Part shown: in pieces, positions 10,444 through 23,600 of the stretch
How positions within the stretch are numbered: the stretch's first letter is position 1
Layout: each line of letters begins with the position of its first letter
Assembly (NCBI GenBank): GCA_018350325.1
Contig: JAEVLN010000017.1
Location: 1-64,000 of the forward strand
DNA: 64,000 nt
Direction: 5' to 3'
Source: Globodera rostochiensis
Taxonomy: Eukaryota > Nematoda > Chromadorea > Rhabditida > Heteroderidae
Translations under genes and position numbers: made by a program
Notes under the pieces: model-generated
What the model saw: only the letters and a program-made list of their open reading frames with translations
The model's database searches: none
Told to the model about the DNA's origin: nothing

Positions 10444-12022
10444 TTATTTCAGCTTTTCTTTTATCTGCCGCAATTGGATGACAATATTCTCCAGGGCGGC
10501 CGTCTGTCTGCCTAACAGAAATTCCTGCTTCAGCCGCCACTCCTCCTGATGCCCCAACTCCATTAATTGCTTCTTAAAGTTGGCTTTGCTTATTAATTCA
10601 AAATGAACGATTTCACCTCAATGAGTTCGCATTTGAGGCGTTTCAGTCGCAGTTCCACCGTTTCCACGTCGTCGATGGCACAGTGTTCGAACCCGTTGAG
10701 CTGCTGCGAGTGGAAAGCCCGTCGCTTCCGACCTGCGAAGTTCTGCTCGGAGTGACAATTGGACATCAAATGTTGCTGCTGTTGCTGCTTGACATGGGAC
10801 TGCTGCTCAAACTTAACGTCAGCAATTGCCCATTTATAATATTTGTTATTTTGCTTAAACATTCAGAATCATTTGAATTAGCTATCAAATTAAAAATGGA
10901 TTGATTCTAACTTTAAGACAACGCGATTAATAGCTAATAAATGCCGTCCTTAAAGTCATGCCGACCGGATGATGGGAGACAAAATTTGAAGAGCGAACGG
11001 TCGTAAGCGGAACATTGCGTAACAGCGACTGTCCTCCGATGCACGCAGGCGTCGCAATTTGTTGACTTTCGACGGGTTGCTGTGAACGTATTGGAATCGC
11101 CCCCAGCAATGAATGGCGCTGAATCCCTGCGGCGATGGCACTCCCATCAGCCGACACGGCTTCCAACGAACCAGGCGAAGAGATCAGTTGCGGGTCGGCC
11201 AAAAGTTGTGACTGTTGTTGTTGGTGCTCAACCGATTGAAGACGTCCATTTGCGCTACTGCTGCTGCCAGCCTCAACGTCATCAACCGAATGTTGCGGGA
11301 GAATGCCCAAAATGGCGTTGGTCAAACTGTCGCCGATTTCAACTGAAAAGTTACGCTATTCAATGGCCTAATTACGGTAAAATTTACAGATCGTAACTCA
11401 CTATCCGTTGAGAAAGAATGAAACTCGTGGGGAAAAATCGTTTCGTAAACGAATCCCGGGTTAGACAAAATGTTCGGGTCAAATTGGCTTTTGAGAATTA
11501 AACAAATTGTTTGTTATGATTAAGAAGGATGGCAAGCTTTGGCCTCTGCGCTTCCACCGACCTTTGACGAATGCCGTGGCACTTTGCGTCATGGGAATGC
11601 CGTCCCGGTCCTTATAGAAATCGTCCTCCTTCGAGGCGTCACTCGACTCTCTACACGAATGTTTCGTTCTAATGGAAAGAAAAGTGCCGTCCTTGGCCTC
11701 CGTCCAAATTCGTCCATTGCACGCGTTCGGCATCGTTTAAAACGAAATGCCAATGATTTTAATTTGAAAATGGAAGACAACGAAGAAAGAATGACGCTTT
11801 ACGCGATTTCGAGTGATGTCCAACTATTTTAAATTTGATTTAACTCATCTTTTTCCCACAACGCCAAAATATTTTGGAGCCGTCCGCACTGAGCCGGTCC
11901 TTCACATACGTATACCCGCCGTGGTAATACCTCAGCTCTTTCTGTTTCTGCGGATGAGAAAATTCGGTCTCGTCTTCAACGTCTTCAACGTCTTCAATCT
12001 CTTCGTTTGACAACATTTCCAT
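10444..12022 (-). CDS. FLYWCH-type zinc-finger protein with C-terminal coiled coil
   Basis: Exons: about 11845-12022, about 11558-11735, 11402-11487, 10966-11342, 10617-10811, 10444-10572. The N-terminus is acidic (repeated E-D-V-E-D), then R-Y-Y-H-G-G-Y-T-Y-V and K-I-F-W-R-C, followed in the next exon by A-C-N-G-R-I-W-T-E and K-H-S-C. Together these look like the C-C-H-H/C pattern of a FLYWCH domain, a DNA-binding fold in nuclear factors such as nematode FLH and PEB-1. The rest has Q-rich runs, a G-R-K-R-R basic patch and a C-terminal heptad-like segment ending R-Q-I-K-E-K-L-K. The join between the two FLYWCH halves lacks a clean AG acceptor (no AG in about 75 bases before 11735), so that boundary is uncertain or the gene is damaged there. 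All other phases agree. Confidence 0.65.
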
Positions 12023-12459
12023 GAATTTTTGATGGACAAAGAAAAATTAAATTTAATTCAAAATATTTTTCCTTAAATTGAAAGCCTTTTTTTTGTACTA
12101 TGTATGTATAATTGTCATTTTTGATATTTTTAAATTCATGGGAAAGGACGACGTTCAAAAGAGACTTTGGCATAAAAAGAGGCGCATTTTGGCTGAATTG
12201 GAGTAAAAAGATGGAAAAACTTATTCAGCGCCATCGATTGAGTGTGCTGTTGGGAGTGTTGGGGGGGGGGGGGAGGCGGAGGTTGCTTAATGGCGATGAA
12301 TCCGACGCTGTGACGGGCGAAGAGGGAAAGGCGCGCCAAGGGGAAAGAAGACAGAGAAAAAATAGGGGGGGGGGGAAGAGGAAAAGAGAAAGGAAATAGC
12401 GGACAATGAAGAAAACAGAGAAAGGAAATAGTGTGGGGAGGAGTGACGGCAGAGGCGAG

Positions 12460-13230
12460 CTCAGAGGGGGGGGGGGCGCAAAGGCGACCCCGGGGGGGAG
12501 GGGGGGCGCAAAGGCGACCCCGGGGGGGGAGGGGGGGGGGCGCAAAGGCGAGCCCAGAGGGGAGGGGAGGGGGGGGGGGGGGCGCAAAGGCGAGCCCGGG
12601 GGGGAGGGGGGGGGGCGCAAAGGCGAGCCCAGAGGGGAGAGGAGGGGGGGGGGGCGCAAAGGCGAGCCCAGAGGGGAGGAGGGGAGGGGGGGGGGGCGCA
12701 AAGGCGAGCCCGGGGGGGCGCAAAGGCGACCCCGGGGGGGAGGGGGGGGGGCGCAAAGGCGAGCCCAGAGGGGAGAGGAGGGGGGGGGCGCAAAGGCGAG
12801 CCCAGAGGGGAGGAGGGGAGGGGGGGGGGGCGCAAAGGCGAGCCCGGGGGGGCGCAAAGGCGACCCCGGGGGGGGGGGGAGGGGGGGGGCGCAAAGGCGA
12901 GCCCAGAGGGGAGGGGAGGGGGGGGGGCGCAAAGGCGAGCCCAGAGGGGAGGAGGGGAGGGGGGGGGGCGCAAAGGTGAGCCCGGGGGGGGGGCGCAAAG
13001 GCGACCCCGGGGGGGAGGGGGGGGGGCGCAAAGGCGAGCCCAGAGGGGAGGGGAGGGGGGGGGGCGCAAAGGCGACCCCGGGGGGGAGAGGGGGGGGCGC
13101 AAAGGCGAGCCCAGAGGGGAGGGGTGGGGGGGCGCAAAGGCGAGCCCAGAGGGGAGGGGAGGGGGGGGGGGGCGCAAAGGCGAGCCCAGAGGGGAGGGGA
13201 GGGGGGGGGGGGGGGGCGCAAAGGCGAGCC
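12460..13230. repeat. G-rich minisatellite
   Basis: About 770 bases of a variable unit of roughly 35-45 bp, containing GGGGCGCAAAGGCGAGCCC or GCGACCCC spaced by poly-G runs and AGAGGGGAGGGGA. Repeated runs of four or more G on one strand predict G-quadruplex potential. Long Gly/Arg- and Pro-rich frames on both strands are by-products. It lies between the stop of the Myb/SANT-like gene and the start of the FLYWCH gene. Confidence 0.9.
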
Positions 13231-13251
13231 TTTCGCTTTTTTGGGGATTTG

Positions 13252-15292
13252 TTAGAGTTTCAGTTTCAGTCCGACTAAAAAAGCGAATTTTACATAATTT
13301 GGCCACTTGCCCCTTTTCAGGTGGCGTTGTCCCCTCAAAGCCGTCGACGTCTGTGCCACCGATTCGATTTGGGAAGGACGTTCGTCCGGCAGGCTGTCCT
13401 CCCCCTCGTCGTCGCCGATTTCGAACACTTCGTCTTCCTCCCCGAGGAATTCATCTTTCAGCAACGAAATGCCGTCCACCCGTCCCCCGTTGCTTTCCCT
13501 TCCCGTCGACGGCAGACTGAACGATTGCATCGGCAAATCACCGCCCAAAAGCATTTGAATGTGCTCCCAAGAGGCGGAGCCAGGAACCGGCGGATTTGGC
13601 GGTGCGCCGTGGTAAAAAAGTCGAATGTACTCCCTCTCGGCCGGGGTCAGCTTCACCTCGAACTGCTCCATCCCTGGACGTTTTCGCTTCCTTCAAAACG
13701 ACAGAAATTGCCAATTGACGAATAATTGGTGCAGCGGTAAATGAATTTGGACTTCATTAACATTACCTTTCCTGGTCCTCCAGTTTGTATCTGGTCATCG
13801 ATTTGATGTTCAGCAGCTTCTTCATGCATTGGTCCACCGTCAATTCCCTTCCATAGCGAATGTTCAACTCCGTCGTGATCTCGTGCCATGTCTGGTTGCG
13901 CACCGTCCAGCCGCTGGCGGCGTCCAACTGACCGAGACAAAATTCAATGAACGCCTTGGTCAATTAGCAAAACATTAATCGATCCTTTGCATGGACGGCA
14001 AAAAAGAAAAAAAACAAAATTAATCATTTGTGCAAATCATAACGCCAAAATAATTTAAACAAATTAACAGATAAACTCTAATGACTCGGCAGACAGAGTG
14101 ATGTTTTGACTTTTTTTCTTTTTTTTAATATTTCTTTTTAACAAAAATTTTTACTAAATATATTTTTGCAAAAATAGAAATAATTGATGTTGAAAACAAG
14201 ATTTTTTTCAATTTCAACAACGATTAAGAAAATATACAAAAAGAAACGAGGTATTGAACTCCGCCATTAATTTTCTAAATTTTTGAAGCCATGTACCTCA
14301 GCTTAACAGTTCATGACCAAATTTTGAAGACATTCTTTTAGCATCCTCAGCTTACTCTAACCAAAATTTGATGGAGTTTGGAGCTGTTTGAAAAACATCG
14401 ATTTTTGCGGTGATTTTTAAAATATATTTTTTAATAAACTCAAAGTGTTGCATTTTGTTCAGGAATGACCATTCCCCACATACGATGTGCCGATTTTTAG
14501 TGTAACTTTTTTTTTACATATGCAGAATACAAAAGATTTATATTTACCAATAATTCGTTACATTAATTCGCTTTTTCCCTTTTTGCCGTCCATTTTTGGG
14601 GGGGGGGTGCATTTTAATCCAAAAAAAGGAGTCATTTTTAGAGGTGCATTTTAGTTGAGTAAATTTTTGATCTTTAAAGGTGCATATTTAGTTATGCTTA
14701 AAATATTTAATTTCTTCAAGAATTATCTATAAAAATTGCTGAAATATGGATTAGCTCTAATTCAAAAATCATGACTTCAAAAATAAATATGGATAAAAAT
14801 ATATTTTAGAAATTTAATAATTTTGAAGCGCCAATCAATTTGCATAAAAATCATTAGAATTTCAGGGGCTTTTGATAGAAAATCAAAAAATATATTAAGC
14901 GAAACGACAATTTTTGTTTCTTGTTTTTGATTTAATTTCAAAAAAGAAAATGCAATTCTTAATTAATATTTTAAATTCCGCCTTTTTATTCTAATTAACG
15001 TGCTTATTTTGGACCCCAAAATGTTATTTTTCACCATTGCTGTGCTTAAGAAAGCCACTCACTTTAAATGCTGAAAAGATATGTAAACGTCCAATTTACG
15101 GATTCCCAATGAAATGAATTTATTTATCACTTTCGGGCATAAAAAGAGGCGGGCGATGACATCACTTTTAAAGCCCCACCCCCCCCCCACCTTCGTGTGA
15201 TTGCGTAATTCCTGCTGACGAGCTTTGACCATGTGGACGAGTGCGAGAACCGCCTCCAGCGGCATGTTCGTTTTCCCTTTCATCCGAGCCAA
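13252..15292 (-). CDS. Myb/SANT-like DNA-binding domain protein
   Basis: Exons: 15191-15292 (ATG at 15283, possibly more upstream), 13767-13927, 13252-13690. The joined N-terminus reads L-E-A-V-L-A-L-V-H-M-V, then G-W-T-V-R-N-Q-T-W-H-E-I-T and D-Q-C-M-K-K-L-L-N-I-K. This spaced-Trp helical pattern is that of the zeste/Myb-SANT-like domains found in nuclear DNA-binding proteins. A basic K-R-K-R-P patch (likely NLS) follows at the exon 3 start, then a Pro-rich and acidic C-terminal half. The first intron is about 1.26 kb, far longer than its neighbours. The end is uncertain: the frame runs to a stop at 13252, but a donor near 13300 could splice to another exon, possibly even the downstream FLYWCH exons. 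Confidence 0.55.
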
Positions 15293-15420
15293 AGACGCTT
15301 TACAAGAATTATGAATTCGTTTTGATTTGATTTTTATTTTTACACATAAAATGAGAGAATAAATATTTATAATTTATTTTATTACTTTTGCTAATACTTT
15401 GATAAAAGGAAGGGAAAATA

Positions 15421-16032
15421 TGGATCATACGGTCCAGATTCAAAATCGAACGAAATATATCAATCGACTCCTCTCGGTCTGCAATGTAAGAATCCGAAAA
15501 AATTTTGTTGGGCAGCCATTCCCTGAAGAGTTACAGATCCGGGACTGAAGTGTCTTTTGGCTGGGGACTCAGTTGTCCACTGATTAAAAAATGGGCAAAA
15601 TCACTAATATTGGCTTTCAAAATTATGAATTTAAAAGGGGCACTTGAGTACCATTAAGAAACACAGGCGATGACCAAATGCTCTACCTATTGGCGCATGG
15701 GCAAGTCAAAAAGTGGGTGTGTGAAATAAGTTAATCTGTTAATATTAGGCACACGCTTCGGCGTGCCTAATATTAATAGTTAATCTTAGCCGTTTTGATC
15801 AAAATAGCTTTTCACACCTTTCGACTACCCCTTAAGCGCCAACCCTGGCCGGGCTTCTGTGGTTGTCTTCTGTTGGGAAAAGATATTTATGCGGAAAAGG
15901 GCAGTGTTTTGAAAGGTTATATATTGAGGTTGAATTAGATGATGAAGATTTGGATATTTTTGAATGAATATGCGATTTAAAGCTGGTAAGAAATCATTTA
16001 AATTAACTTTTGAGTCTGGACCGTATGATCCA
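15421..16032. mobile_element. TA-flanked MITE with about 26-bp terminal inverted repeats
   Basis: The left end TGGATCATACGGTCCAGA and the right end TCTGGACCGTATGATCCA are exact reverse complements. Similarity extends inward (TCAAAA) and both ends are bordered by TA, the target site of Tc1/mariner-like elements. The interior has no transposase frame, so this is a non-autonomous element of about 610 bp. Confidence 0.7.
15738..15777. repeat. Strong hairpin with TTCG loop
   Basis: TTAATATTAGGCACACGC is followed by TTCG and then GCGTGCCTAATATTAA. The stem is about 16 bp with a 2-base bulge, and the loop is the stable UUCG-type tetraloop if transcribed. It sits inside the MITE and may be its internal palindrome. 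No gene assignment. Confidence 0.7.
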
Positions 16033-17614
16033 TATTTACCAAAGGGGGAAAGTGAGTGTCTTCAGCTTTAACAAATAGCAAAATAAATTAATTTGAAATA
16101 TTCTCGCTAAATGCGATGTAATTGCCGGCATCGAAGGCATTCATTGTATGTAAACAATAACAAAGATAAAGCACAAAGTCAGTCGTCAGAGTTCTAAAAG
16201 TGAGGGGGGAGAGGTCGTCGTCGCTGGAAGACGAGGCTATGGACGTACAAATAATGCTAGGAAAATAAAAGAGGGGGGGGGGGAATAGTGTAAGAGGAAA
16301 TCGATAGAATTAGCAAAGCGAAGGCTACGGGGAGAGAGTCGGGGGGGGGGGGGGGTCGGGGGGGGGGCTGAATTAGTCGGGGGGGGGGGGGAAAGAATGG
16401 GGCAACGTCGACGACATTAGCTGAGAGTGACAGAGAGGCAGGCGAAAGTGGGGGGGGGGGAGAGAGTGTGCGGCTGCGAGAGAAGAAACAAAGACCGACC
16501 GACGGACAAAAACATTTCGCATTTCGCCGCACTTTCAAAAACGGCGGGGGGAATTGTTGAACGAAGCGAACCTGCTTTATTTGTTAGTGTACCGCAACGG
16601 ACGTGCTCATCAACTCGTAAAACGAAATGCAAAGATTGGGGGATTAATTGCTTTAAGCAAGCAACTGTTTGTCGATTCCAAGCTAACTTCTTTAATCCAA
16701 ACGGATCCTTTAAATTTAAAATTCGAAGACAAAGCGAACAACGCCCCCCCCCGGGCCCCTCTCCTCCAAATTAGGCGAAATTATTCAAATAGCGGAGCCG
16801 CAACTTGGCTGATTAATCATTAGATTAATGATTAATTGTTTTAATAATCAGATTTAAATTTAATTAATAATAATAATAATAGTTTTACTCAACCGTTAAT
16901 TGATAATTTATTTTACGGCCACGTAAAGATCAATCAAATTGCTTAGCCGACGATTCGCCGCCCCGTCTTAAATTGTGGACCGACCCCAACATCTGGACAT
17001 TGTCTTGAATCACTCTAAGCAAGCAAAAAACAGAAGGCTTTGACCAACGCACTTTTTTTTCACTTATTTTAAAATTGCAATTTGTCATTTTCTTTACCCA
17101 ATTTTCAATGTCCCCCCCCCCTCACTCTTATCGCAAATGCCATTTAGTTAGGGTCCTTCAGCCGCAGAACATCGAACGACGGCGGGTCGCCAAAATGTGA
17201 AACATTTACAAGAAGAATTTTTCGTTTGCCACGGCTTGCTTATCAGTGATGGAAAGAACAAGCCTAAAATTTTGAGTTGGCCATCATCATCAGTACAATT
17301 ACATCAAAATGAAAATGGAAATGAATTTTATCAATGAAAAAAAGCGTCGGAGGGGGCCGGGAGGCGGGAGGTGGGAGGTGGCGGGAATGGGAACAACTCA
17401 AACGGCCAAATTAATTTCGCATTCGAAGACGGAATAATTTGCCTCCGATTTAAATTTGTGCTTTTTGACCGCTCTAAACTTAAGCATTGCTTTTTCGCCT
17501 CGCTTTTACGAACTGGAGCCGCAGCGATTTGAGCAAATTCTTCCGCCCGACTCTCCTGCCGGTGTTCAGCAACCGCCGGCAGCCGAATCGGCAGACGGAC
17601 TTAAACCTCCAAAA

Positions 17615-20600
17615 ATGCCATCGATAGGCACTGCCATTGCCAATGGGCAAAAACAAAAAGAAAAGCCACAAAGTTCGTACTCCCGTGGCATCGCTTTGCT
17701 GGGGGCCGTTGTCGTTGTTCTTGCCTTCGGCATTCTCGGTGTGTGTCTGAAATGCTTGATAAATTAATGGAACGATTATTATAATTTGCTCTTAAACTAT
17801 AAGAAATTAAGTCATTTAAGGCAGTCATTTTGTAGTTATCCTTTTTAGGCGTTTGCATCGCCACGCTGATCAGAACAGTTCAAAATGGACAACAAAACGA
17901 AACTTCGACGTCATCTCCAGTCACAACAACAACTCCGACAACAACGACGGCGACAAGTACACAGCAAAGTAAAATGGGGGGGGGGGGCGGTGATGTCCCG
18001 GGCATTTGAAGATTGTTTCTTTTTTAGCCCCGACCTCCCCGCCCACGACAACTTTGGGGCCTTTGGAAGCGCTTCACGTTCCCGCACCTTCGAAGTTACC
18101 ATTGGACCAAACTTCGCCCAAATACCACGTAAACCTTTTTCTCAAATTAATAATTATGGACAATTTTAGGCTTATTCAAATTTCACTCAACGCTTAGCCA
18201 AATCGCTGAATCTTAGCGAAGATCCGTGCAACAATTTCTACGATTACGCTTGCGGAAACTTTTCCGGGCCGATGAGCTTTGACGAGTTGACCGAGCAAAA
18301 CATTAACACATTTTTAAAGCTAATTGAAGACGAAAGTTACACAAAAAATCCGAAGGTAATTCAAAATTAAACAAAAATAAAATGTTTATACATTTTAATT
18401 TATTTCCATTTTTAGTTGCCATTGCCCGTAAAACAGGCAATTCAATTCCACCAGAAATGCGTTGAAGCAATGAACGATTGGGACGCCGAAGTGGGCGATG
18501 GGACGCGACTCCGCACGAAAATGTTGATTCTGGAGAATCTGCTGGACGGAGTGCCATTTCCCGCAGTATCGGACAAAACTCAGCCGGAAGTAACTTCAAA
18601 TATTTGTTTTTTATTTAAATATTTTCATTTTTTGATGCTCGAACGTCCGACCGTCGAGGCTTTGTCCATCGTTCTCGGCTATTTGAGCAACGACGAGGGC
18701 GTGGACACATTTGTGACGGTTGGAGCGTCTTCAAATTGGCTGGAGCCGCACGGAGAACATCCGTACACGCTCCATTTCGACCAGGTCCGTCCGGCCGGCA
18801 CAACAACGGGCGAGGCAAATGAACTTCGGCCAAAACTTTTTAGGCCCGCCTGCTGCTGCCGACCAATTACTACCGAAAAGCGTGGAACACCATTTATCCG
18901 ATGCTTCACGCGGATTTGATCTCAGCCCTGAAGGCTTATGCCAAATTTGTTGGTGCCAATGTGACCCATGAAGAGATTGAAGCGGATGTGCTGGAAATGA
19001 TGGAAATGGAAGTGAACATTGCTACCAATTTGGCCAAAGGACCCGAAGAAAGACGAAAATTTGCACCCCAAAGCAACGGTATGTTAAGAATCATTAGGAA
19101 GAGCAAAATGATTTCTTTTTCTTTGAAGTATACACTTTCGAGAGGGCCGACACGGAGTTCGGCGAGTACTTGGACTTTGAGCTGTTTGCCTTCTGGGCAA
19201 CCGTGGTGCCGGACGGAGTTGATCCAAGAAAAGTCGAGCCGTTTTACGTTCACGAACCCAAAGTCCTAAAACGCACAATGCAATTTCTGAATAAGGTGAA
19301 AATGGTTTGTTTATTGATATTCATGTGCAAATTGTTCAGCTTTCTCCTCGTACCCTGTACAACTACTTGTACGTCCGTCTTTTGTATGCCAACCTGAACT
19401 ATTTGCCCGTGCCTCACCGACTCAGCAAAATTCCCGGGCTTCTCAGTTCACATGGGATCGGCTTTCCCAATTCCGAGAACAACGGCATAAGCATAAGCCA
19501 ATTGCCTTATGATCCGACTGACTTCGACATTGGGGCCTCAAAAGACCGTAATCGGGCAAAATGCACATCAATCAACGCCCAATACTTTGCATTTGCCAAT
19601 GCGCGGGTCTTTCTGGACGCTCAGCTGCCCGACAAAGAGAAACGGACGAAGTTGCGGGCGCATCTGCGGACGATGGTGGCGGGCGTGGTGGATTCCTTTA
19701 GAGTCAGCGAACCAAAAACGGAAAGAAGCCATTAACTCACTTTTTGCTGTAGGGAATGGTGGCACAATTGGGTTGGATGAGCAACGAGGTAAAGCGAAGG
19801 TCCTTCTTAAAAATGGACAATTTGGTGACCAACATGGCTTGGCCCGACTTCATCGAGGACGACGATGCCCTCACGGCCTTTTATTCATCGTTGGAATTCA
19901 ATGAAGGGGAAACATTCACCCAAATGGTATATATCCTTCCCCCCCCCCCGAGCATCAAAAATGTGTCAAAAATGCTTTAGAAGGACAAATTGAGGGCATT
20001 TTGGGTAAACTCACGATCCAAACGCCTCTTCTTCGCCAATGACACCGATCGATTGGAGTTCGGAATGCCTGCGGCCATCGTAAATGCGTGGTATTCGGTG
20101 GGTTTAACTTTTCGTGATTTATTCCGATTTTATTTCATTCTTTGAAGCCTACGAGAAATTCGATCACCTTCCCTCTGGGCATTCTCTCCAAGCCTTTCTA
20201 CGACTCCAACTTTCCTGCCTCTGTCAATTACGGTGCCCTCGGCATCGTTGCTGGCCATGAACTATCGCATGGATTTGGTAGGTTCATCTTATTTAGCTCA
20301 TTTTTAATTGTACGTGTAGATGACCAAGGAGTCCAATGGGACGGGACCGGAGTGCTCAGTGATTGGATGGATGCCAATTCGATGGCCAATTTTGAGGAGA
20401 TGGCTCAATGTGTGGTCAATGAGTATGGACAGTTTGAACCGCTGTCAGACATGCACATTGACGGAACGATGACCCAAGGCGAAAACATTGCTGATAACGG
20501 AGGTTTGAAGAAACAAAAACCAAAAATGCCAATTTGTTTAGGGGTTCGTGCCGCCTACAGAGCTTTTCAAACACACGTGGGGCTGTACGGACAGGACCCT

Positions 20601-23600
20601 CGTCTACCTCACGACCTGTTCGGCGAGTTCACTCACCAACAACTGTTCTTCCTCAGCTTTGCCCAAGTGCTCTTGGCACCGTTTGACTTGCTCACTCTAT
20701 TTTTGTAGGTTTGGTGCGAAAGTGCCCCCGACCCCCAGGAGCTGTACATGCACTTGCTGGTCAACCCGCACTCTCCGTCCAAATACCGCATTTTGGGCTC
20801 TCTGCAAAACTTTCCCGCCTTCCGACAGGCATTTCATTGCCCTGCCGAAACGAAATATTCGCCGAGCAAACATTGCAATGTGTGGGAGTCGGAAAGCGCC
20901 CCGGCGGGTGAGAAAGAATTTGAGTTTTATTTTTTAACCAAAATTTGCTTTTGAAGCGGTCGGCGTCCCACCAACGCCGAGCACCCCGCACCCGCTGAAC
21001 ATCCCGACACAGCCAACCGGCACCGATAACGAATATGTACGAGCAGCCAACCTGTTTGAACACTCCGTCGACACCAGTCATGACCCTTGCGACAACTTCT
21101 ACGAGTACTCTTGCGGAAGGTTCTCCAACAGTGAGCAGATAAGCTTCGAAGCGGCACAGGGCACGGCGTTCAGTTCGATGTTGGACGGACTCACTGAGCC
21201 CGTTGATGCTGCTGTTGATGTGATTATTTAATTTTGGCACATTTATTTTTGTTTTTGCAGATTCGGCCTGTTGTTCTGGTAAAAGAACTGTTCCAACAGT
21301 GCAAAAACACAATTCCAAAATGGCGTAATTGGACTCATGGAGCTGTGAGAGCTCGGCGAGCGCTGGAAAAGTTTCGAATGGCATCCGGATTGGGATTTCC
21401 GTTATTCGATCACGGCCGAGGCTCAAAACCAATGCTTTGGCCAAATGCCACCAAATTAGGCAATGCCCTCGGCTATTTGAGCGGTGTCGAAGGGGTGGAC
21501 ACTCTTTTGACCACTTTTGTGGACGTCGACTGGATGGAACCCCAAACGACCGATGGGTACACTTATCGCCTTCACTTCGACCAGGTCTCGCCTCCCCTCC
21601 CGTCATTCTAATTTAGGTAATTACTAATTAGGTAATTTGTTTTCTAAAAAGGCATCTCTCGCACTTCCGCGTCCCTACTACACGGAAAAGGCGTGGAAAT
21701 GGATAAAAGAGTCTTATCGAGAAGAGATCAGCCGACTGTTCAACGACTACGCCTCCGCGACGGGCTTCAACATGAAAGAGAATCTGTGGCGAACCGTAAA
21801 TGACATTCTCGACTTTGAATGGACAGTTGCAAACAAATTGACCAAAGCTGACGAGGACCGAAGGCATTTTAAAACAAAAATATTAATAATTATCTTTTGT
21901 GACTTAGGCAATACAAAACAATGTACAATCCGACAAAATTAGCGGAAGGCAACATCACTTTTATCGAAATGGTGCCTTTCGTAAAGGCACTGATCGAAAA
22001 TGCGCGTCCTTCCCATTCTGGACGCATTTTTAACGTTCTCCTCAATAAGCCCGTGATTTTTGCTGAGCCAAAGTTGTTCGAGCAGTACAATGAAGCTTTT
22101 ACACAAAGAAACATCAACGCGAGACAATTGGCCAATTACCTCAATTATCGGCTTCTCCTAAAGTACAAAATGTTCATTCCGGTAAGTGCCAACGAAGGAA
22201 AATGGGAACTTTCCTAATATTTAGAGCACAGACCGAGAGGATGAATTTGATAAGGACAAAGTGCAAAAGAAATTGCACGGATTTTCGGAGGAATTGAAAG
22301 GCTTTAAACCGATAGAAATGATACGTCCAATTGCGGAATTTGAGAAGGTAAAGAATTCGGAAAGAGTTGGCCAAAGGCCGTCCGTTCGGGCCAAAATGAT
22401 TTATCGGTATGAGTGGAAGAAGCCGCCGATTGGAAGGCCAACTTTCCGAAAGAGAAAGTGAGTGGGGGGGGCTATTCAAAATAAATTGAAACAAAATTTG
22501 CTTTCTCAAGGCGATTACCGTCACTTAAAAATGGGCACTACGGTCTGTTGGAGGAGTACTGTGCTTTCCACTCAGTGGACTATCTACCGTATGCCAACGC
22601 GCGGGTGCTGGTCGACCAAATGTTGCCCGGGGCAAGGGAACGGAATGTATTCAGGTTGACATTATTACTTAGTAGCGCATTGTCTTTTATTTGTCAGGAA
22701 CAAATTTGGAAAGTTTGTGTCCACAGTGGTGGACGGCTTCAAGTCGATGTTGGAGCAATTGGAATGGATTGAGCCATCGGACAAGCGAAAGGCCATCGAC
22801 AAGGCGGAGAATGTCGTGCGGAACATTGGCTACCCGGATTTGGTGACGGACGATCGAATGTTAAATGCGCAAATGGAGCGGTTGAAGTGGCGAAACAGCA
22901 CAAACCCAAACTTTTTCGAAATGATGGAGGACATCGAGCTGTTCAACAGTGCCAACGCCTGGGACGCACTTCTGACAATCGGACCAGCGGATCGGCAACA
23001 ATTTAGCGAATCGCCAGCAATCGTATGGAATATATTTTGGAATTTTACTTAAAAGCTCCGAACTCGGCACTACGAAATCCTTCGAAGGTGAACGCCTGGT
23101 ATCAGCCACAACTGAACTCCATCACTTTCCCGTTGGCCCTTCTCCAGCCACCTTTCTTCGACCCCGGCTGGCCTGACTCCATCAATTACGGGGCAATCGG
23201 AGTTGTCATTGGTCACGAGCTTGTCCATGCATTCGGTGGGCCTTTTATTAGTTCCTATTGAAGATTCGTTAAATTGTAGATGATGAGGGAATTCAGTGGG
23301 GTCCGGTGGGAGGCCTTCGCGATTGGATGGGCGCTGCGTCGGTGGGCGCGTTCCGCAAGATGGCCGATTGTGTGGTGGACGAGTTTGGCGCGTTCTGTCC
23401 CTTGAATGGCACCGAATTGAGTCCGTCGTGCATCGACGGAAGTGCCACTCAGGGCGAGAACATTGCGGACAGCGGCGGTTCGTTTTCCGATTGTTTAAAC
23501 GTCGGAGGCCACCGCTCCCTTCGCCCTTAGGCATTGAGGCGGCCTTCCGCGCATTCCGAAATTCGCTGTCCTTCTACGGGCCCAACCCGCGTCTTCCCGG

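Larger units (their letters stand above)
15293..17614. other. Intergenic region upstream of the penta-neprilysin gene
   Basis: Besides the TA-flanked MITE and hairpin listed separately, it holds poly-G runs (16270-16400, 16450-16460), AT-rich stretches and no supported gene. An in-frame open stretch upstream of 17615 begins after an AG at 17483, so an additional 5' exon of the neprilysin gene cannot be excluded. Confidence 0.5.

Noticed and set aside
12136..13306. Very long Pro-rich and Gly-rich frames on both strands
   Set aside because: They are by-products of the G-rich minisatellite, which lacks stop codons in all frames; composition is purely repeat-driven.
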